Of a stretch of 5,392 nucleotides of DNA, positions 4,758-5,392 are shown one piece after another. How positions within the stretch are numbered: the stretch's first letter is position 1; each line of letters begins with the position of its first letter. The stretch covers positions 1 to 5,392 of the forward strand of contig JASHTO010000487.1 of assembly GCA_030040515.1 (NCBI GenBank), given 5' to 3'. Under the pieces are notes generated by a model that was given only the letters and a program-made list of their open reading frames with translations, was not told the DNA's origin and did not search any database. Made by a program: the position numbers and the translations under genes. Origin of the DNA: Terriglobia bacterium (GTDB lineage: Bacteria; Acidobacteriota; Terriglobia; UBA7540).

Positions 4758-5392
4758 TCAGGGGTGCTTTGGCGCAAGATTCCTTGCAACAATCTCTGCA
4801 ACGTCGAGGATTTCGACATCATCGCGCTTGAGGGCGCCGGCGGCGTCACGCAGCATGATGGGGCAGTAGGGGCAGGCGACGGCCACAGTCGAAGCGCCGG
4901 TCTGCATCAATTCGGCGAAGCGGCGCTGATTGACGCGCTGCTTGCCGTGCTCGCGGGAATCATCGGCGACGAAGAGCTGCGCGCCGCCAGCTCCGCAGCA
5001 CTGCGTGTTCCGGCCGTGGTGAGCGGCTTCGCTGATGGTTGCGCCCGCAGCGCGCAGAATTTCGCGCGGCGCGTCCGTGATGCCGCGCCCCCGAGCCAGA
5101 TAGCACGGATCATGGAAGGTGGCTTTAATGCTGGAGGGCTGCAACGGCAATTTGGGAAGAACCTCCTCAATGAATTCCGTGTGGTGCATCACCTTGATTC
5201 CAAGCTGCGCATAGGCCGCGATCTGGCGGTAATCCTTGTCGAGCATGGTGGTGCAGTGAGGGCAGCAGGAGACGATATTCTTCACACGCGCGCCCTCAAA
5301 CGACTCCACCAGCTTGCCCGACAGCTCCATGAACAGATATTCGTTGCCCGCGCGCCGCGCCGGTTCGCCGCAGCACGTTTCGCGCGCCAGCA
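4758..5392 (-). CDS. CCG-domain iron-sulfur (HdrB/GlcF-type) protein, C-terminal part (cut by window edge)
   Basis: The frame is open to the right edge, giving 210 C-terminal residues of a redox protein with two cysteine-rich CCG domains, as in HdrB/HdrD of heterodisulfide reductase, GlcF and LutA. The first domain is seen from its CC pair (TCCGEPARRAGNEY, Cys6-7) through SCCPHC (41-46); the spacing of 35 residues before CxxC fits the family pattern. The second is complete: HDPCYLARG (Cys96), 34 residues, QCCGAGGAQ (Cys131-132), then ACPYC (Cys173, Cys176). These cysteines bind unusual iron-sulfur or zinc centres and handle electrons in the cytosol or at the membrane face. The N-terminal part, which in many relatives holds 4Fe-4S ferredoxin motifs or a NarI-like membrane domain, lies off the window, so the subtype cannot be assigned. 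An internal ATG at 5330 is not the start, since the conserved CCGEPARR block precedes it. Confidence 0.9.
   Translation of the reverse strand, partial: LARETCCGEPARRAGNEYLFMELSGKLVESFEGARVKNIVSCCPHCTTMLDKDYRQIAAYAQLGIKVMHHTEFIEEVLPKLPLQPSSIKATFHDPCYLARGRGITDAPREILRAAGATISEAAHHGRNTQCCGAGGAQLFVADDSREHGKQRVNQRRFAELMQTGASTVAVACPYCPIMLRDAAGALKRDDVEILDVAEIVARNLAPKHP

Overview
The window looks like chromosomal DNA from a GC-rich Gram-negative bacterium. It carries fabZ, a DUF374-type lysophospholipid acyltransferase, folD and coaE, with many GTG/TTG starts and CCG/GCG-rich codons. An Acidobacteriota (Terriglobia/Koribacter-like) origin is my best guess, from the style of the proteins and the short intergenic repeat words, but nothing here proves it. 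The window holds seven genes, two of them cut by the window edges. No tRNA, rRNA, CRISPR array or transposase was seen.

Left part (1-1201). The first 58 codons of fabZ run leftward off the edge. After a 276-base spacer comes a rightward two-gene unit with its own promoter-like site (TTGACT, 18-base spacer, TAAAAT). The first gene encodes an 83-residue, possibly DUF5678-like, small protein. The second, overlapping it by 17 bases, encodes a single-domain retropepsin-like aspartic peptidase. As written, the peptidase reading frame is broken: the conserved ALIGRDIL end of the domain lies in the +1 frame, so this copy is a frameshifted gene, a sequencing error or a recoded gene. The unit is clearly AT-richer (about 45% GC in sampled lines) than the flanking housekeeping genes (about 60-75% in sampled folD lines), which suggests acquired DNA.

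Middle part (1202-3025). folD (one-carbon/tetrahydrofolate metabolism) is followed at once by coaE (last step of coenzyme A synthesis), in one direction and probably co-transcribed. The junction is built from a heptamer repeat (GTGGYYR, four tandem copies, with two inverted copies 27 bases further on). The repeat supplies the last codons and stop of folD and the only conventional start codon (GTG) available to coaE, so the true coaE start is uncertain.

Right part (3068-5392, all leftward, converging on coaE). A C-terminal fragment of a CCG-domain iron-sulfur protein (HdrB/GlcF type) is followed after 32 bases by a multi-pass membrane methyltransferase of the isoprenylcysteine carboxyl methyltransferase/PEMT group. 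After 131 more bases comes the DUF374 acyltransferase. The last two act on membranes or lipids; the iron-sulfur protein is a redox subunit. Their co-direction suggests but does not prove a shared transcript.

The most interesting items are the small-protein/retropepsin pair with its frameshift and the repeat-built folD-coaE junction.
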